NCBI RefSeq assembly: GCF_000710915.1
Contig: NZ_BAUA01000170.1
Coordinates: forward strand, 24,356-88,355
Direction of reading: 5' to 3'
Length of the DNA: 64,000 bases
Origin: Nocardia brasiliensis IFM 10847
GTDB lineage: Bacteria; Actinomycetota; Actinomycetes; Mycobacteriales; Mycobacteriaceae
In this document: piece after piece, positions 19,601 through 27,755 of the stretch
Position numbering within the stretch: position 1 is the first letter of the stretch
Layout of the letters: every line of letters begins with the position of its first letter
The notes under the pieces: generated by a model
Told to the model about the DNA's origin: nothing
Databases searched by the model: none
What the model saw: only the letters and a program-made list of their open reading frames with translations
Program-made: the position numbers and the translations under genes

Positions 19601-19691
19601 TCGGCACCGATGCGCCGTAGATCGCGGGTGTGATCCGTTCGCCGAGCACTCGCCCGAGGCGATCTTCGATCAATCGACGGTCGTCGTGCAT
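16671..19691 (-). CDS. Alpha-mannosidase, glycoside hydrolase family 38
   Basis: About 1006 residues, full length for the bacterial GH38 class. The catalytic core starts near residue 250 with GHAHIDSAWLWPLRE (zinc ligands H259 and D261). The nucleophile is D336 in WVEADTNMPGSEA, and a further conserved His sits in HQFHDILPGSS. The C-terminal half is the beta-sandwich substrate domain. There is no signal peptide, so it acts in the cytosol, probably trimming alpha-mannosides from polymer turnover. I chose the second ATG (19691), which has GGGAG eight bases upstream; an ATG at 19706 would add five residues. It is monocistronic. Confidence 0.92.
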   Translation of the reverse strand: MHDDRRLIEDRLGRVLGERITPAIYGASVPMQVSIWVAPDEPVPVAEGLAAPRTPTAPGAPWGAPWGTSWLTVEGTVPAAWAGKTVEAIIDLGFDRNMPGFQCEGLVYRPDGSPVKGLHPRNQWVRVGSPAVGGEHVLLHVEAASNPIIPFFAPTPLGEKSTAGTDPQYRLGRMDLAVFHDDVWHLVQDLEVLGELMHEMPEDPARRYDIVRAIERALDAIDLQDVPGTAAAARACLAEALAKPAIPSAHRISAVGHAHIDSAWLWPLRETVRKVARTTANMTALLADDPEFVYTMSQAAQYDFVKQHRPEVYAKVKAAVAEGRFVPAGGMWVEADTNMPGSEAMARQFVHGKRFFLAEFGIENEEAWLPDTFGFAAGLPQIIKAAGSKWLLTQKISWSQINKFPHHTFLWEGIDGTRIFTHFPPVDTYNCSMAGREIAHAARNFKDKGRASMSLAPTGWGDGGGGTTREMIAKAARMKDLEGSPKVLWDKPADFFARAEAEYRNPPVWVGELYLELHRATLTSQAKTKQGNRRNEHLLREAELWAATATVRKRAEYPYDALDRLWKTVLLHQFHDILPGSSIAWVHREAERTHAAVTAELTALIDQAHRQLGGDQAGPNVFNPAPHAWRAVPAGGAGPQQSATPCTVAERAGGGFVLDNALLRVEIDARGLVVSVFDLVQQRETLPPQSPANLLQLHPDLPNSWDAWDVDLFYRNRVTDLTDADFVVAETDSPTDAVVRVGRSFGSSKIEQALTLRAGARSLDIDTRVDWYETEKFLKLAFPLDIHADRYASETQFGHLYRPTHTNTSWEYAKFEACNHRFVHFAEPGWGVGLVNDSTYGHDVTRTVRPDGGTTTTVRASLLRAPRFPDPETDHGTHDFRHALLPGASIGDAVAAGYRINLARPTAGVAEPVAPLFTVDNDAVVTSAVKLADDGSGDVVLRLYEAHGGRATALVAPGFASTGQQVCDLLERPLPGEAPVLAEAGGVRVRLRPFQLVTLRFTRPSA

Positions 19692-19811
19692 GGCGGTGGC
19701 TCCCATCGGATCAGGCGCTGATCATCGATCTGCCCCATTCTCCGTGATGGTGCTGTGCCCGCCCGGAATTCCCGGGAAACGGCGGTTCGGCGGCACGGGC
19801 GGGCCGGACCG

Positions 19812-20783
19812 CTACGCCTGTCGTCGTCTGCGCGCCTTCAACCTGCGCCGGGCCAGGAATCCGAACACCAGCATCATGATCGTGCCGCTCGCCGGCGCTT
19901 TGATGACCGAGCGGGTGTGCGGCGCGTACCTGGCCGCGGTGTCGTCGGCCTCCAGCCAGCCGGTGTACTGACCGATCTCGACGCCGATGAGCTTGGGGTT
20001 GTACGAATGGGCGAGCAAGCCCGCCCGGCGACCGCCGGGTGGCAGACCGCCCGGCGCGAACAGCTCGATACCGGCTTCGCCGCTACCGGTCACCTCGACC
20101 GGCAGCACCATCGGATAGCCGTCGGCATCCCGGTAGCCGAGTAGCCGATACGGCAGCCGCGCAATCTGATTCGCCGATTTCAGCACGTCCACCCGGGGCA
20201 CGATGCCCTTCGCCGGACGGATCTGCGGCGGCACCTGCTCGACCGGCAGCGGCGCGCCGTAGACCACCGGCCGTTCGGCGGCGTGCAGGTCGGGCCAGCA
20301 CACGATCCGGGTCACCGTGACCTCGACGAGCACGCGATCGTCGTAGTAGGCGCGCAGCCAGCGGTCCCAGAAGGCGCCGCGGCGCCGCTCGCCCATGAAC
20401 GGCGCGGACTTGGCGCCGATCTCGTCGAGCACCGCCCGGTCGGGTTCGGGATCGAAACGGGCCGTGCCTTGCACGAGCACGTAGCGCCGATTGGCCGGAT
20501 CGCCGAGACCGTGTGCGCGACTGTGAAAGGCCAGGGCGACTTTGGGCTCGCGCTCGATCCGATCCAATTTACGGCCCATGCCGAGCGAGGTGGTGAAACC
20601 GATTGTCCCCGTTGCTCGATCACGCAAACCAATGGGCGAGACCGCGGTGACCACCGCGCCCGCGGCCGGGGTGGAATAGACGAGGCCGGCGGTGAGATCG
20701 CCGGCGAGGATGTCATCGATCTCGTCCGGCCAGGTCACCGACCCGGCTCGAGCGCGACCATTGATGTCGAGAGCATGCGACAT
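19812..20783 (-). CDS. Pyridoxamine-phosphate-oxidase-fold flavin-binding protein
   Basis: About 323 residues from the ATG at 20783, which has AAGGGGGA upstream; the frame is open further 5' but that stretch overlaps the neighbouring gene. The N-terminal half looks like a split-barrel flavin-binding domain of the PNPOx/F420 reductase class (TAGLVYSTPAAGAVVTAVSP, VALAFHSRAHG, YVLVQGTARFD). The second half appears to be another, less clear barrel. The tail is strongly basic after a short hydrophobic segment (SGTIMMLVFGFLARRR). Role unknown; it may reduce a small molecule using F420 or flavin. It follows the BBE-type oxidase gene on the same strand after 91 bases. Confidence 0.68.
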   Translation of the reverse strand: MSHALDINGRARAGSVTWPDEIDDILAGDLTAGLVYSTPAAGAVVTAVSPIGLRDRATGTIGFTTSLGMGRKLDRIEREPKVALAFHSRAHGLGDPANRRYVLVQGTARFDPEPDRAVLDEIGAKSAPFMGERRRGAFWDRWLRAYYDDRVLVEVTVTRIVCWPDLHAAERPVVYGAPLPVEQVPPQIRPAKGIVPRVDVLKSANQIARLPYRLLGYRDADGYPMVLPVEVTGSGEAGIELFAPGGLPPGGRRAGLLAHSYNPKLIGVEIGQYTGWLEADDTAARYAPHTRSVIKAPASGTIMMLVFGFLARRRLKARRRRQA

Positions 20784-20874
20784 GACGTAATCCCCCTTGT
20801 GGAACGGCATTTCGAACTGACATCGAGAACCGGCGTGGCCGCGGCCGCGGCTGCGGCCACCTACGGTGGGTTGT

Positions 20875-22323
20875 TCAGCGGCCGGACTTCGGGTCGAGGA
20901 CCGGGAAGTTGCTGCGGAACACACCGTGCGGGTCCGTGCCGCGCTTGATATCGCGCAGCCGGGCCAGCGTGTCGGGCGTGAAGGCGTCCGCGGCGGTCTG
21001 GCCGGGACCCAGCAGGGTCAGCGGCGTCCGGCGGCTGCGGGACGAATCCAGGGCCGTGAGGTAGTCCGCCATCCGAGTCTCGTTGGCGGCGGCCATATCC
21101 GGCGTGACCTCGGGTGCGATCAGGCCGATGTAGTACGGGGCGGTGACGGTGCCGGCCGGAGTGTCGGACGCGCGCGCGAGGCGGCCGCCGAGATGGCGTA
21201 CCTGCACCGCGGCGACCGGCGCCATCGGCTTACCCAGCAGGCCCGCGACGTCCGCGTCGGTGAGCCCGTTCAGCAGTTCGATCTGCGAGCGGATCGGACT
21301 GGGCTCGGCGGGTTCACCGGTGATGGTGCCCAATTCGGCGACCGGCAGCACCCTGCGGGTATCGCGCATCTTGCCGTCGATACCGTCGAACGGACGCAGC
21401 AGCGCCTGCGCGGCCGCCTCGTCGCCGAGATAGGTGACGTCGAGGCCGACCATCGGTGGGGCGCCGTCGAATTGGAGCAGGCTCCACCAGAGCGTCAGCT
21501 CGTCCGGAGCCGTCGCGGTCACCTCGCGGAAGGCGGCCATCACCTGCGGCGCCCGGTCGGCGGACCACAGCACCTTGCCGCCGTACAGGGCGGGGGCCGG
21601 GTGCAATCCGAACTCGATCGTGGTGACCAGCGCGTAGTCGCCGCCACCACCGCGCAGTGCCCAGAACAGATCCGGCTCCGTCGCGGCCGTCACCCGCCGG
21701 GTGCGTCCGTCGGCGTCGATGATCTCGAACGCGGTGACGCTGTCGGCGGCCCAGCCGAATTTGCGTGCGAACCAGCTCAATCCGCCGCCGAGGGTGTACC
21801 CCGTGATGCCGACGCCCGGCGCGCTGCCCGCCACCCCGGTCAATCCGTGTGAGCTCGCGATCTCCTGCACCTGTCCCCAGGAGACGCCGGCGCCCACCCG
21901 GGCGGTGCGCGCGACCGGATCGACGCGGATCTCGTTCAGCCGCTTGGTACGTACCAGAATCGTTCCGTTCACCGCCGGCGAGGGATTGTGTCCGTTCGGC
22001 TGGACTGCCACAGTGCTGCCGGCATCTTTGGCATACCGCACCAGCGCAGTGGCATCCTCGACGTCGGCGAGTTCGACGACGGCGCGCACCGACTGGTCGA
22101 CCGTCAGATTCCACGGCTTACGAGCGAGGTCGAACCCCTCGTCGCCGGGCAGCAGCACCCGCCCGCGCACGGCGGATCGCAACTTCGAATCATCACCGGG
22201 GGCAGCCTCCGTACCGGACCCGTCGGTCGTGCACGCCGCCACCGCGAGCCCGCTGCCGACCACCAGCAAGCGGCGGCGGCTCAGCTCGAACGACCCGCCC
22301 TTACCGTCCTGACCTGCACTCAT
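20875..22323 (-). CDS. Exported FAD-linked oxidase (berberine-bridge-enzyme type)
   Basis: A 482-residue protein with a twin-arginine signal (SRRRLLVVGSG) ending in a possible lipobox AVAAC. The FAD-binding domain has the histidine region VQPNGHNPSP, which is where a covalent 8-alpha-histidyl flavin is attached in this family, and the GYTLGGGLSW glycine stretch. The C-terminal segment DPHGVFRSNFPV matches the BBE-type closing motif. Such enzymes oxidise alcohols or aromatic substrates with oxygen. GGAAGGA precedes the ATG. It diverges from a TetR gene, and a palindromic operator lies between them, so TetR probably represses this gene. Confidence 0.87.
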   Translation of the reverse strand: MSAGQDGKGGSFELSRRRLLVVGSGLAVAACTTDGSGTEAAPGDDSKLRSAVRGRVLLPGDEGFDLARKPWNLTVDQSVRAVVELADVEDATALVRYAKDAGSTVAVQPNGHNPSPAVNGTILVRTKRLNEIRVDPVARTARVGAGVSWGQVQEIASSHGLTGVAGSAPGVGITGYTLGGGLSWFARKFGWAADSVTAFEIIDADGRTRRVTAATEPDLFWALRGGGGDYALVTTIEFGLHPAPALYGGKVLWSADRAPQVMAAFREVTATAPDELTLWWSLLQFDGAPPMVGLDVTYLGDEAAAQALLRPFDGIDGKMRDTRRVLPVAELGTITGEPAEPSPIRSQIELLNGLTDADVAGLLGKPMAPVAAVQVRHLGGRLARASDTPAGTVTAPYYIGLIAPEVTPDMAAANETRMADYLTALDSSRSRRTPLTLLGPGQTAADAFTPDTLARLRDIKRGTDPHGVFRSNFPVLDPKSGR

Positions 22324-22344
22324 TCTATTCCTTCCACGAGGTTC

Positions 22345-22375
22345 ATTACGAAACGATACGCACTCGTTTCATAAT
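22345..22375. promoter_or_regulatory. Palindromic operator for the adjacent TetR regulator
   Basis: Half-sites ATTAcGAAACG and CGTTTCaTAAT face each other around nine bases, giving a 31-bp imperfect palindrome between the divergent oxidase and TetR genes. A further half-site, GTTTCGTAAC, lies at 22401-22410, close to the regulator's start. Size and placement fit TetR-family autoregulation and control of the oxidase. Confidence 0.75.
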
Positions 22376-22433
22376 TGGAGATGCGATACAGAACACGCTT
22401 GTTTCGTAACTCCCGCACCGCTACGCTGTCGGT

Positions 22434-23078
22434 GTGTCGACACAACAGAGCGGCGAACCCAAGGCGAAACCCGGTGGCAGGCCCCGGGATCCGGATCGCG
22501 ATCGCGCGCTGCTGGCCGCCGTCAGCGAAATCCTGCCCGAGGTCGGCTACGACCGGCTGACCATGGACGCCGTCGCGGCCCGGGCCGGCGCGGGCCGGGC
22601 CACCGTGTATCGACGCTGGAAGGACAAGTCGGAGCTGGTCCGCGACGCGATCCAGGCGCTGAGCTGGGACGAGCCGCTGCCCGACACCGGCAGCCTGCGT
22701 TCGGATCTGATCGCCGTGGGCGCCATGTATCTCGACCCGAGCAGTCAACGGGATTCGATCCTGTCCGCGATCGCATCGGCGATCAAACGCGATCAGCAAT
22801 TGCGCGAAACCGTCGAACGCGTCATCTCGCAACCGCGCCGGGCGGCCTATGCCGCCATCGTGAATCGGGCGTGTGAACGCGGCGAGATCGCGCCGGGAGC
22901 CGATACCGAACTCATCGCCGACGTCGTGCCCGCGATGATCTTCTATCGCCTGCTCGACAAGGAAGAACCAATGGAGGGCGCATATTTCGAGCGGGTGATC
23001 GATTCCCTGGTCATCCCGTTGCTCACAGGATATGCGGGCGCGCGCCCGCTCGGCGCGACCGAGAAAACTGACAATTAG
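22434..23078 (+). CDS. TetR family transcriptional regulator
   Basis: A 214-residue regulator starting at GTG. The helix-turn-helix is YDRLTMDAVAARAGAGRATVYRRW, with the usual KDKSELVRDAI following it. The C-terminal domain (about 140 residues) is of the TetR ligand-binding type, unassigned. It diverges from the FAD-linked oxidase gene, with a palindromic site in the gap, and is followed after 26 bases by an NmrA-like oxidoreductase gene that is probably co-transcribed. A repressor of both flanking redox genes is the simplest reading. Confidence 0.9.
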   Translation: MSTQQSGEPKAKPGGRPRDPDRDRALLAAVSEILPEVGYDRLTMDAVAARAGAGRATVYRRWKDKSELVRDAIQALSWDEPLPDTGSLRSDLIAVGAMYLDPSSQRDSILSAIASAIKRDQQLRETVERVISQPRRAAYAAIVNRACERGEIAPGADTELIADVVPAMIFYRLLDKEEPMEGAYFERVIDSLVIPLLTGYAGARPLGATEKTDN

Positions 23079-23104
23079 CTGTATCAGCTGGTGGGAGAAG
23101 CAAG

Positions 23105-23788
23105 ATGAGGTTTGTTGTATTCGGTGCCAGCGGGCCGACCGGACTACAGGTCATCCAGCAGGCGATAGACAAGGGTTATGAAGTGACCGCGGCGGTCCGC
23201 CGACCCGGCGAATTCCCGCTCACCGCACCGAATTTGCGAGTAGTCCAGGTGGACGCGCTCGACGCCGAATCGGTGAAGAACGCGGTGGCCGGCCAGGATG
23301 CGGTGATATCCATTCTCGGCGGTAAATACACGATGAAGCCCGTATCGATATTCTCCGAAGGTCTGGGAAATATCCTGCCCGCCATGCGGACTCATGGCGT
23401 CCGCCGTCTGGTGTGCGTCAGCTCCGTCTGCGTCGCGGGTAAGGCCGCGCCGGGCGAGACGTTCCTCTTCCGCACGGTCCTGCTGCCCATCCTGCTCACC
23501 CTGGGCCGCACCGCGTACTTCGACATGGGCCGCATGGAGGACATCGTCAAGAACAGCGGCCTGGACTGGACGATCGTGCGCGCCTCGGGCCTGTTCGACG
23601 CCGACCGGGTCACCGACTACACGATCGGCCCGTCGGGCATCCCCGGCCGCTACACCGCACGCGCCGACCTGGCGGACGCGCTGTTGCGCGAGGTGATGGA
23701 GAACCGGAACGTCAAAGCGTCGGTCGACGTGGTCACCACCGAGGGCGTGCCACGACTGACCGACAGCTTCAAGCGCGGGCAGAAGTAA
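23105..23788 (+). CDS. NAD(P)-binding NmrA/atypical SDR oxidoreductase
   Basis: A 227-residue atypical short-chain dehydrogenase with the dinucleotide motif GASGPTG at 7-13 and an N-terminal strand MRFVVF. It lacks the classical YxxxK pair in a clear position, as is usual for NmrA-like and SDR-a5 proteins (NAD(P)H-binding, flavin-reductase-like). GGGAGAAG lies before the ATG. It follows the TetR gene and is likely in its regulon; it converges with the response-regulator gene 33 bases further on. Substrate not evident. Confidence 0.82.
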   Translation: MRFVVFGASGPTGLQVIQQAIDKGYEVTAAVRRPGEFPLTAPNLRVVQVDALDAESVKNAVAGQDAVISILGGKYTMKPVSIFSEGLGNILPAMRTHGVRRLVCVSSVCVAGKAAPGETFLFRTVLLPILLTLGRTAYFDMGRMEDIVKNSGLDWTIVRASGLFDADRVTDYTIGPSGIPGRYTARADLADALLREVMENRNVKASVDVVTTEGVPRLTDSFKRGQK

Positions 23789-23821
23789 CCGCCCCCGATG
23801 ACCCGGCGAGGCAGTGCGCCG

Positions 23822-24535
23822 TCAGCCCGTATCGACCATCGGGTGGTGCGCTGCGGGGTAGGCGTCACTGACGAGTTTGAAGCCGACACCGCGCACGGAG
23901 ATGATCCACTCGCTGGCGCCGAGCTTGGCGCGCAGGCTGCTGACGTGCGTATCGGCGGTGCGGCGCGACCAGTTGTGGCCCCACACCGCGCGCATGATCT
24001 CGGCCCGCGGCACCACCCGCCCGCTGTTCTCCGCCAGCAGGACCAGCAGGTCGAACTCCTTGCGGGTGAGCGCGATCCGGCGGCCGAACACGGTGACCTC
24101 GCGGGCCAGCGCGTCGATGCGCAGCGGTCCGTGCTCGAGCGCGGGTTCGGCCCGGCGCACCCGGGCCGACCGGCGCCACATCAGCGCCTCGACCCGGGCC
24201 GCGAGTTCACGGAAGTGATAGGGCTTGGCGATGTAGTCGTCGGCCCCGGCCTGCAATGCGAGCACGCAATCCAGTTCCGACTTCCGCTCCGCGGTGACGA
24301 TTATCGGTACGCCGCACTCGGCGACACTCCGGCATACGTAAAGACCATCCATATCCGGCAGTTCGAGACTCACGATAACCAGGTCGTAAGCGGTACACGC
24401 GTCCACCGCAGCCAGACCGGAATCGGCCTCCGCAACTTCGTAGCCATGCCGGGTCATATATTTGGCAAGTTCCGCTCGCGATGCCGGGTTGCCGTCGACA
24501 ATCAGGATTCGTTGCCCAACAGACCACCTCGTCAT
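23822..24535 (-). CDS. Atypical OmpR-family response regulator (no phospho-acceptor Asp)
   Basis: About 237 residues from the ATG at 24535 (an upstream ATG at 24604 is possible). The receiver domain lacks the usual phospho-acceptor: the segment reads DLVIVSLELPDMDG, with S56 where Asp is expected. The acidic pocket has D14-G15 instead of a DD pair; the lysine (AKPY) remains. The C-terminal winged helix is of the OmpR/PhoB type (LTRKEFDLLVLLAENSG, RTADTHVSSLRAKLG). No histidine kinase is nearby. This pattern resembles the atypical regulators of angucycline clusters such as JadR1, which sense pathway products rather than phosphate. It diverges from a paralogue at 25212. Confidence 0.87.
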   Translation of the reverse strand: MTRWSVGQRILIVDGNPASRAELAKYMTRHGYEVAEADSGLAAVDACTAYDLVIVSLELPDMDGLYVCRSVAECGVPIIVTAERKSELDCVLALQAGADDYIAKPYHFRELAARVEALMWRRSARVRRAEPALEHGPLRIDALAREVTVFGRRIALTRKEFDLLVLLAENSGRVVPRAEIMRAVWGHNWSRRTADTHVSSLRAKLGASEWIISVRGVGFKLVSDAYPAAHHPMVDTG

Positions 24536-25211
24536 CGCGCCCGTACTTCGCTCACCCTGGTGAGTAATCGGGCCCTGTGTCGACTTCCGCTGTCCGGACT
24601 GCACGTCGAAATACCCCCCAAACTTTCCCGCATTGGAGCACGGCGACCGATAAAACCGCGCCCCAGCTGGGACGCCCGTCGGACCGGAGGTCGCCGTCCG
24701 ACGGCAAGGCCGACAGTACCACAGGGGTTAGGTCCGAGCCTGACCACGAAAGTGTGGGCACCACTACGAGTTACGCGGCACGACAAGTTTAGTTCGTATT
24801 GTTCGAAAACTGAGCCAATAGCTTGTCATCTACTATCCGCGACGCGCGGTAATCCTGCGCGTATATCGACATACGTTGTGTCACATGACAATACGAAGAC
24901 CTCGGATCATCCCATCTGATAGGATCTCCGGGCATCATGGAGCGAACGGAGGGCACTGCCAAATCAACACTGCCACAACATAATTCGACCTCTCTCTAGA
25001 GTACCCCAGCCCAGCTGCCCAGCGTCGAGCGGCCCGGCTATCGCGTATCACATTCCGGCCACGGAGCACGCGGCGTGCCACCCGGACAGGAAAGGCCCGC
25101 GCGACAAGTAATTCCACAAGAACTGTGCAGCCGAGCCCGACGGCGCGTCCGTCGGAGCAATGCGCTCACCCACCGCAATCTGCAGTACGAGCTGTGATGT
25201 ATCGGGGGATC
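24536..25211. other. Intergenic region between the two response regulators
   Basis: About 675 bases with no convincing gene on either strand; 24780-24990 is distinctly AT-rich for this genome. It holds promoters for two divergent regulator genes. Visible elements are single TGTCA boxes (CTTGTCA at 24832-24838; TGTCAcaTGACA inverted pair at 24879-24890) like those found upstream of the biosynthetic operons. I cannot place the transcription starts. Confidence 0.45.
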
Positions 25212-25943
25212 ATGGAGCTACAAAGTTTCGACGCCGACCGGTCGGCGAGCCACCATATTCTATTGGTGGAAAGCAATGAGGCAGAACGGCGGTCGCTTAC
25301 CGAGCGACTCGTTCGGCACGGTTACACGGTGACCGCGGTCGATACCGCGGGCAGCGCGCTGGAGTGTTACCACAATGCCGATCTGGTGCTGCTCGACGTC
25401 GATCTGTCCGATCTCGACGGCATCGAGGTATGCCGTGCCATCCGGGATACCAGCGCCGTTCCGATCATCATCGTGACCGCCCGGGATTCGGTCCTGGATC
25501 GCGTGCTCGGATTGCGTTCCGGCGCGGACGACTACATCACCAAACCGTACGGAGCGCGAGAATTGATCGCGCGGATCCAAGCGGTATTGCGCCGATTCGT
25601 GCCCGATGAATGTATGGCGCCCACGCCGGTCACGGCGACCTCTATCCGGCACGGCCCGCTGTCCGTCGACGCCGACGCCCGACGTGTCGAATTGGCCGGT
25701 GATCTCGTCAAGACGACGAGAAAGGAATTCGACCTGCTGTACCTGCTCGCCTCCAACCCGGGCAAGGTCATCGAGCGCAGCACGATCACCGAGGAGATCT
25801 GGGACGGCACGCTGTCGAGCCGGACCGTGGACACTCATATCAACAGCCTCCGCAAGAAGCTGGGCACGAGCGAGTGGATCGTCACCGTGCGCGGTATCGG
25901 CTTCCGCTTCATCGGACACCGATACGACGCACAGCACGCGTAG
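25212..25943 (+). CDS. OmpR-family orphan response regulator, JadR1-like
   Basis: About 243 residues. The receiver domain keeps the phospho-acceptor (D62 in LVLLDVDLSDLDG) and the lysine of TKPY, but the acidic pair is changed to E20-S21 (LLVESNEAE). The winged helix is TTRKEFDLLYLLASNPG, then RTVDTHINSLRKKLG. It closely resembles its divergent neighbour (both end SEWI..VRG.GF). No histidine kinase is present. Location at the end of the polyketide cluster suggests pathway-specific activation. The start is uncertain: ATGs at 25125, 25197 and 25212 are all in frame, with no strong ribosome site. The stop lies five bases from that of the convergent SnoaL-like gene. Confidence 0.87.
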   Translation: MELQSFDADRSASHHILLVESNEAERRSLTERLVRHGYTVTAVDTAGSALECYHNADLVLLDVDLSDLDGIEVCRAIRDTSAVPIIIVTARDSVLDRVLGLRSGADDYITKPYGARELIARIQAVLRRFVPDECMAPTPVTATSIRHGPLSVDADARRVELAGDLVKTTRKEFDLLYLLASNPGKVIERSTITEEIWDGTLSSRTVDTHINSLRKKLGTSEWIVTVRGIGFRFIGHRYDAQHA

Positions 25944-25948
25944 CCCGG

Positions 25949-26380
25949 CTATGGCAGGCTCCATGCCGAGGTGAAACTGAAGCGACGCATCCGCCACCCC
26001 GCCGCGGTGCGCACCGCGGCGGCCGTGCCGAAGCCGCCGAACGAGGTGTGCCCGGCCGGCCCCGCGGCCGGCCCGATGTGCACCGCGGTGAGATGTGCCG
26101 TCACCGTGGCGGTGTCGCCGTCGCACACCACCCGGTGGTTGCCGCCGAGGTGGTGAGACCGTGGAAACTTCTCGTACGCCATGCGCTGGAACTCGCGCAG
26201 CTCGGCCATACCGCGAAACGTGCCCTGCGGGAAGACGAGCTCGGCGTCGTCGGTGAACACCGCGCCGAGCCATGCGTCGTTGTCCCGGTCGAAGTCGAGG
26301 TGGTGCACGTAGCGGTCGAAGAGCTCGACCAGCTCGGCCTTGTCGAGAAAAGCGTGCAGACGCTGTTGAACATCAACCAT
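25949..26380 (-). CDS. SnoaL-like NTF2-fold protein, last gene of the polyketide operon
   Basis: A 143-residue single-domain protein of the SnoaL_4/NTF2-like type (LHAFLDKAELVELFDRYVHH, VFTDDAELVFPQG, HHLGGNHRVVCDGDTA, GWRMRRFSF). Relatives in aromatic polyketide pathways are either aldol cyclases (SnoaL) or cofactor-free hydroxylases (SnoaL2, AclR); which applies here cannot be decided. The start overlaps the end of the 2,3-dehydratase gene by eight bases, which ties it to the sugar and polyketide operon. It is a different subgroup from the SnoaL-like protein at 11103-11543. Confidence 0.82.
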   Translation of the reverse strand: MVDVQQRLHAFLDKAELVELFDRYVHHLDFDRDNDAWLGAVFTDDAELVFPQGTFRGMAELREFQRMAYEKFPRSHHLGGNHRVVCDGDTATVTAHLTAVHIGPAAGPAGHTSFGGFGTAAAVRTAAGWRMRRFSFTSAWSLP

Positions 26381-27755
26381 GGTGTGCGAAATCCTGATTC
26401 AGCGAGACAGCCCCCGCGTTGAGGCAGGACAGCAGCGTCCTGGCCTGCACGTTGAGGTAATGACCGTGGCCCGCGAGCCAATTCAACTGCGCGGGGGTGG
26501 CCCAGCAGTAGTTGCGCGGCACCTCCAGCGGCAGATCCGCCTCGACGAACATGTAGCGGCTCTCCGCGTTGAGAAACCGTCCCCCTTCCTCGGAATGCAC
26601 TACGTCGTAACGGATCTGGTCCGGACCCGCGTCGCGGACCACGTCCAGGAACGGCGGCCGCTGGTCCCAGTTGGCGGGCACGCACTGCACGGTCGGCGCC
26701 AGCTCGACCGTGTCGAGAAAACCCGCCTCGACCTTCGCCTGCACCAGAAGATGTGGCAGACCGTCGATCCGGCGGAACACGAAGGCCGCGATGCCTTGGC
26801 CGTGCGGCTCGAACAGCGGCTGGGTCCACGAGGTGACCTCCCGGCTACCCGCCTCCACCTCGACCGCGATGAGCCGGAAGAACCGGTCGTCGGCCCGGCC
26901 GATATGGGTTTCGCCCCGATGCCAGCCGGCGACGTCGGCCAGCGGCATCAGCGCGATCTCCACATCGTGCCTGGCGCGCTCGACGGTGAACCACGATTGC
27001 AACTCGGCATCCGAACGCAGTGCGACAGCGCTGGTTCCGTTCATCGGGAAGGTCGCGATCACCGTGCGCGAGTCCATGTTCACCACGTTGTCGGCCTGCA
27101 GCAGCGCGCCGATCTGGCCGAGGGTCAGCCAGCAGAAGTCCGGATGCACCGTGACCTCATCGGTAGTCTCCACCAGCATGTTCCGGTTCGATTTGCGATA
27201 GAACCAGGCGCCGTGCTCGGACTGGAGCACGTCGGCGAGCACCCGCCCGGCGCCGAGATCGGTGAAGTAGGAAAGGTATCGGACGTTGCTTCCGCGGTGT
27301 ACACCGGTGTAATTGCTGCGCGTGGCCTGCACCGTCGGCGAGAGCTGGAGCAGATTCCGGTTGCCCGGCTCCATCTTGGCCTGCATGAGAAAGTGCAGCA
27401 CGCCGTCGAATTCCTTGGCCAGGATGCCGAGTATCCCCACCTCGGGCTGCAGGATGATCGGCTGCTGCCAGGATCGCACCGCCCCCTCGTCCACCTGCAC
27501 CGAGAGCCCCTCGACGCTGAAGAACTTCCCGGTGCGATGCCGCATGTTCCCGGTGCCGGGCTCGAAGGACCAGGCATCCATCTCGCGAAACGGTATGCGG
27601 CGCACCTCGAATCGGTTCGCGGCCGCCCGTTCGGCCAGCCACGCCGGAAAGTCCGCCGTACGCAGCCACGCGCCGGCCTCGGTGGCCGCGGCCGACAACG
27701 CGAGCCGCTCCGACAGGTCCTCGTCGGAGCGGGTCCGGACCGAGCGCACGCTCAC
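26373..27755 (-). CDS. NDP-hexose 2,3-dehydratase
   Basis: About 460 residues from a GTG at 27755 that overlaps the stop of the aminotransferase gene (GTGA); a second GTG lies six bases on. The protein is an internal duplication, with EVGILGILAKEFDGVLHFLMQAK and HGQGIAAFVFRRIDG..LLVQAKVEAG as matching blocks, typical of the TylX3/DnmT/EvaA family (about 460-490 residues). It removes the 2-OH of an NDP-4-keto-6-deoxyhexose, the first step towards a 2,6-dideoxy sugar. The diketo product is the substrate of the adjacent aminotransferase. Confidence 0.92.
   Translation of the reverse strand: MSVRSVRTRSDEDLSERLALSAAATEAGAWLRTADFPAWLAERAAANRFEVRRIPFREMDAWSFEPGTGNMRHRTGKFFSVEGLSVQVDEGAVRSWQQPIILQPEVGILGILAKEFDGVLHFLMQAKMEPGNRNLLQLSPTVQATRSNYTGVHRGSNVRYLSYFTDLGAGRVLADVLQSEHGAWFYRKSNRNMLVETTDEVTVHPDFCWLTLGQIGALLQADNVVNMDSRTVIATFPMNGTSAVALRSDAELQSWFTVERARHDVEIALMPLADVAGWHRGETHIGRADDRFFRLIAVEVEAGSREVTSWTQPLFEPHGQGIAAFVFRRIDGLPHLLVQAKVEAGFLDTVELAPTVQCVPANWDQRPPFLDVVRDAGPDQIRYDVVHSEEGGRFLNAESRYMFVEADLPLEVPRNYCWATPAQLNWLAGHGHYLNVQARTLLSCLNAGAVSLNQDFAHHG

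Noticed and set aside
17598..19721. A 707-codon open frame opposite the alpha-mannosidase gene
   Set aside because: It is antisense to a complete GH38 enzyme, is rich in Arg, Gly and His, and shows no family motif; it reflects GC-rich codon bias.
24552..25117. Small leftward frames in the gap between the two response regulators
   Set aside because: No ribosome sites, no conserved motif, and composition like noise in an AT-rich promoter region.
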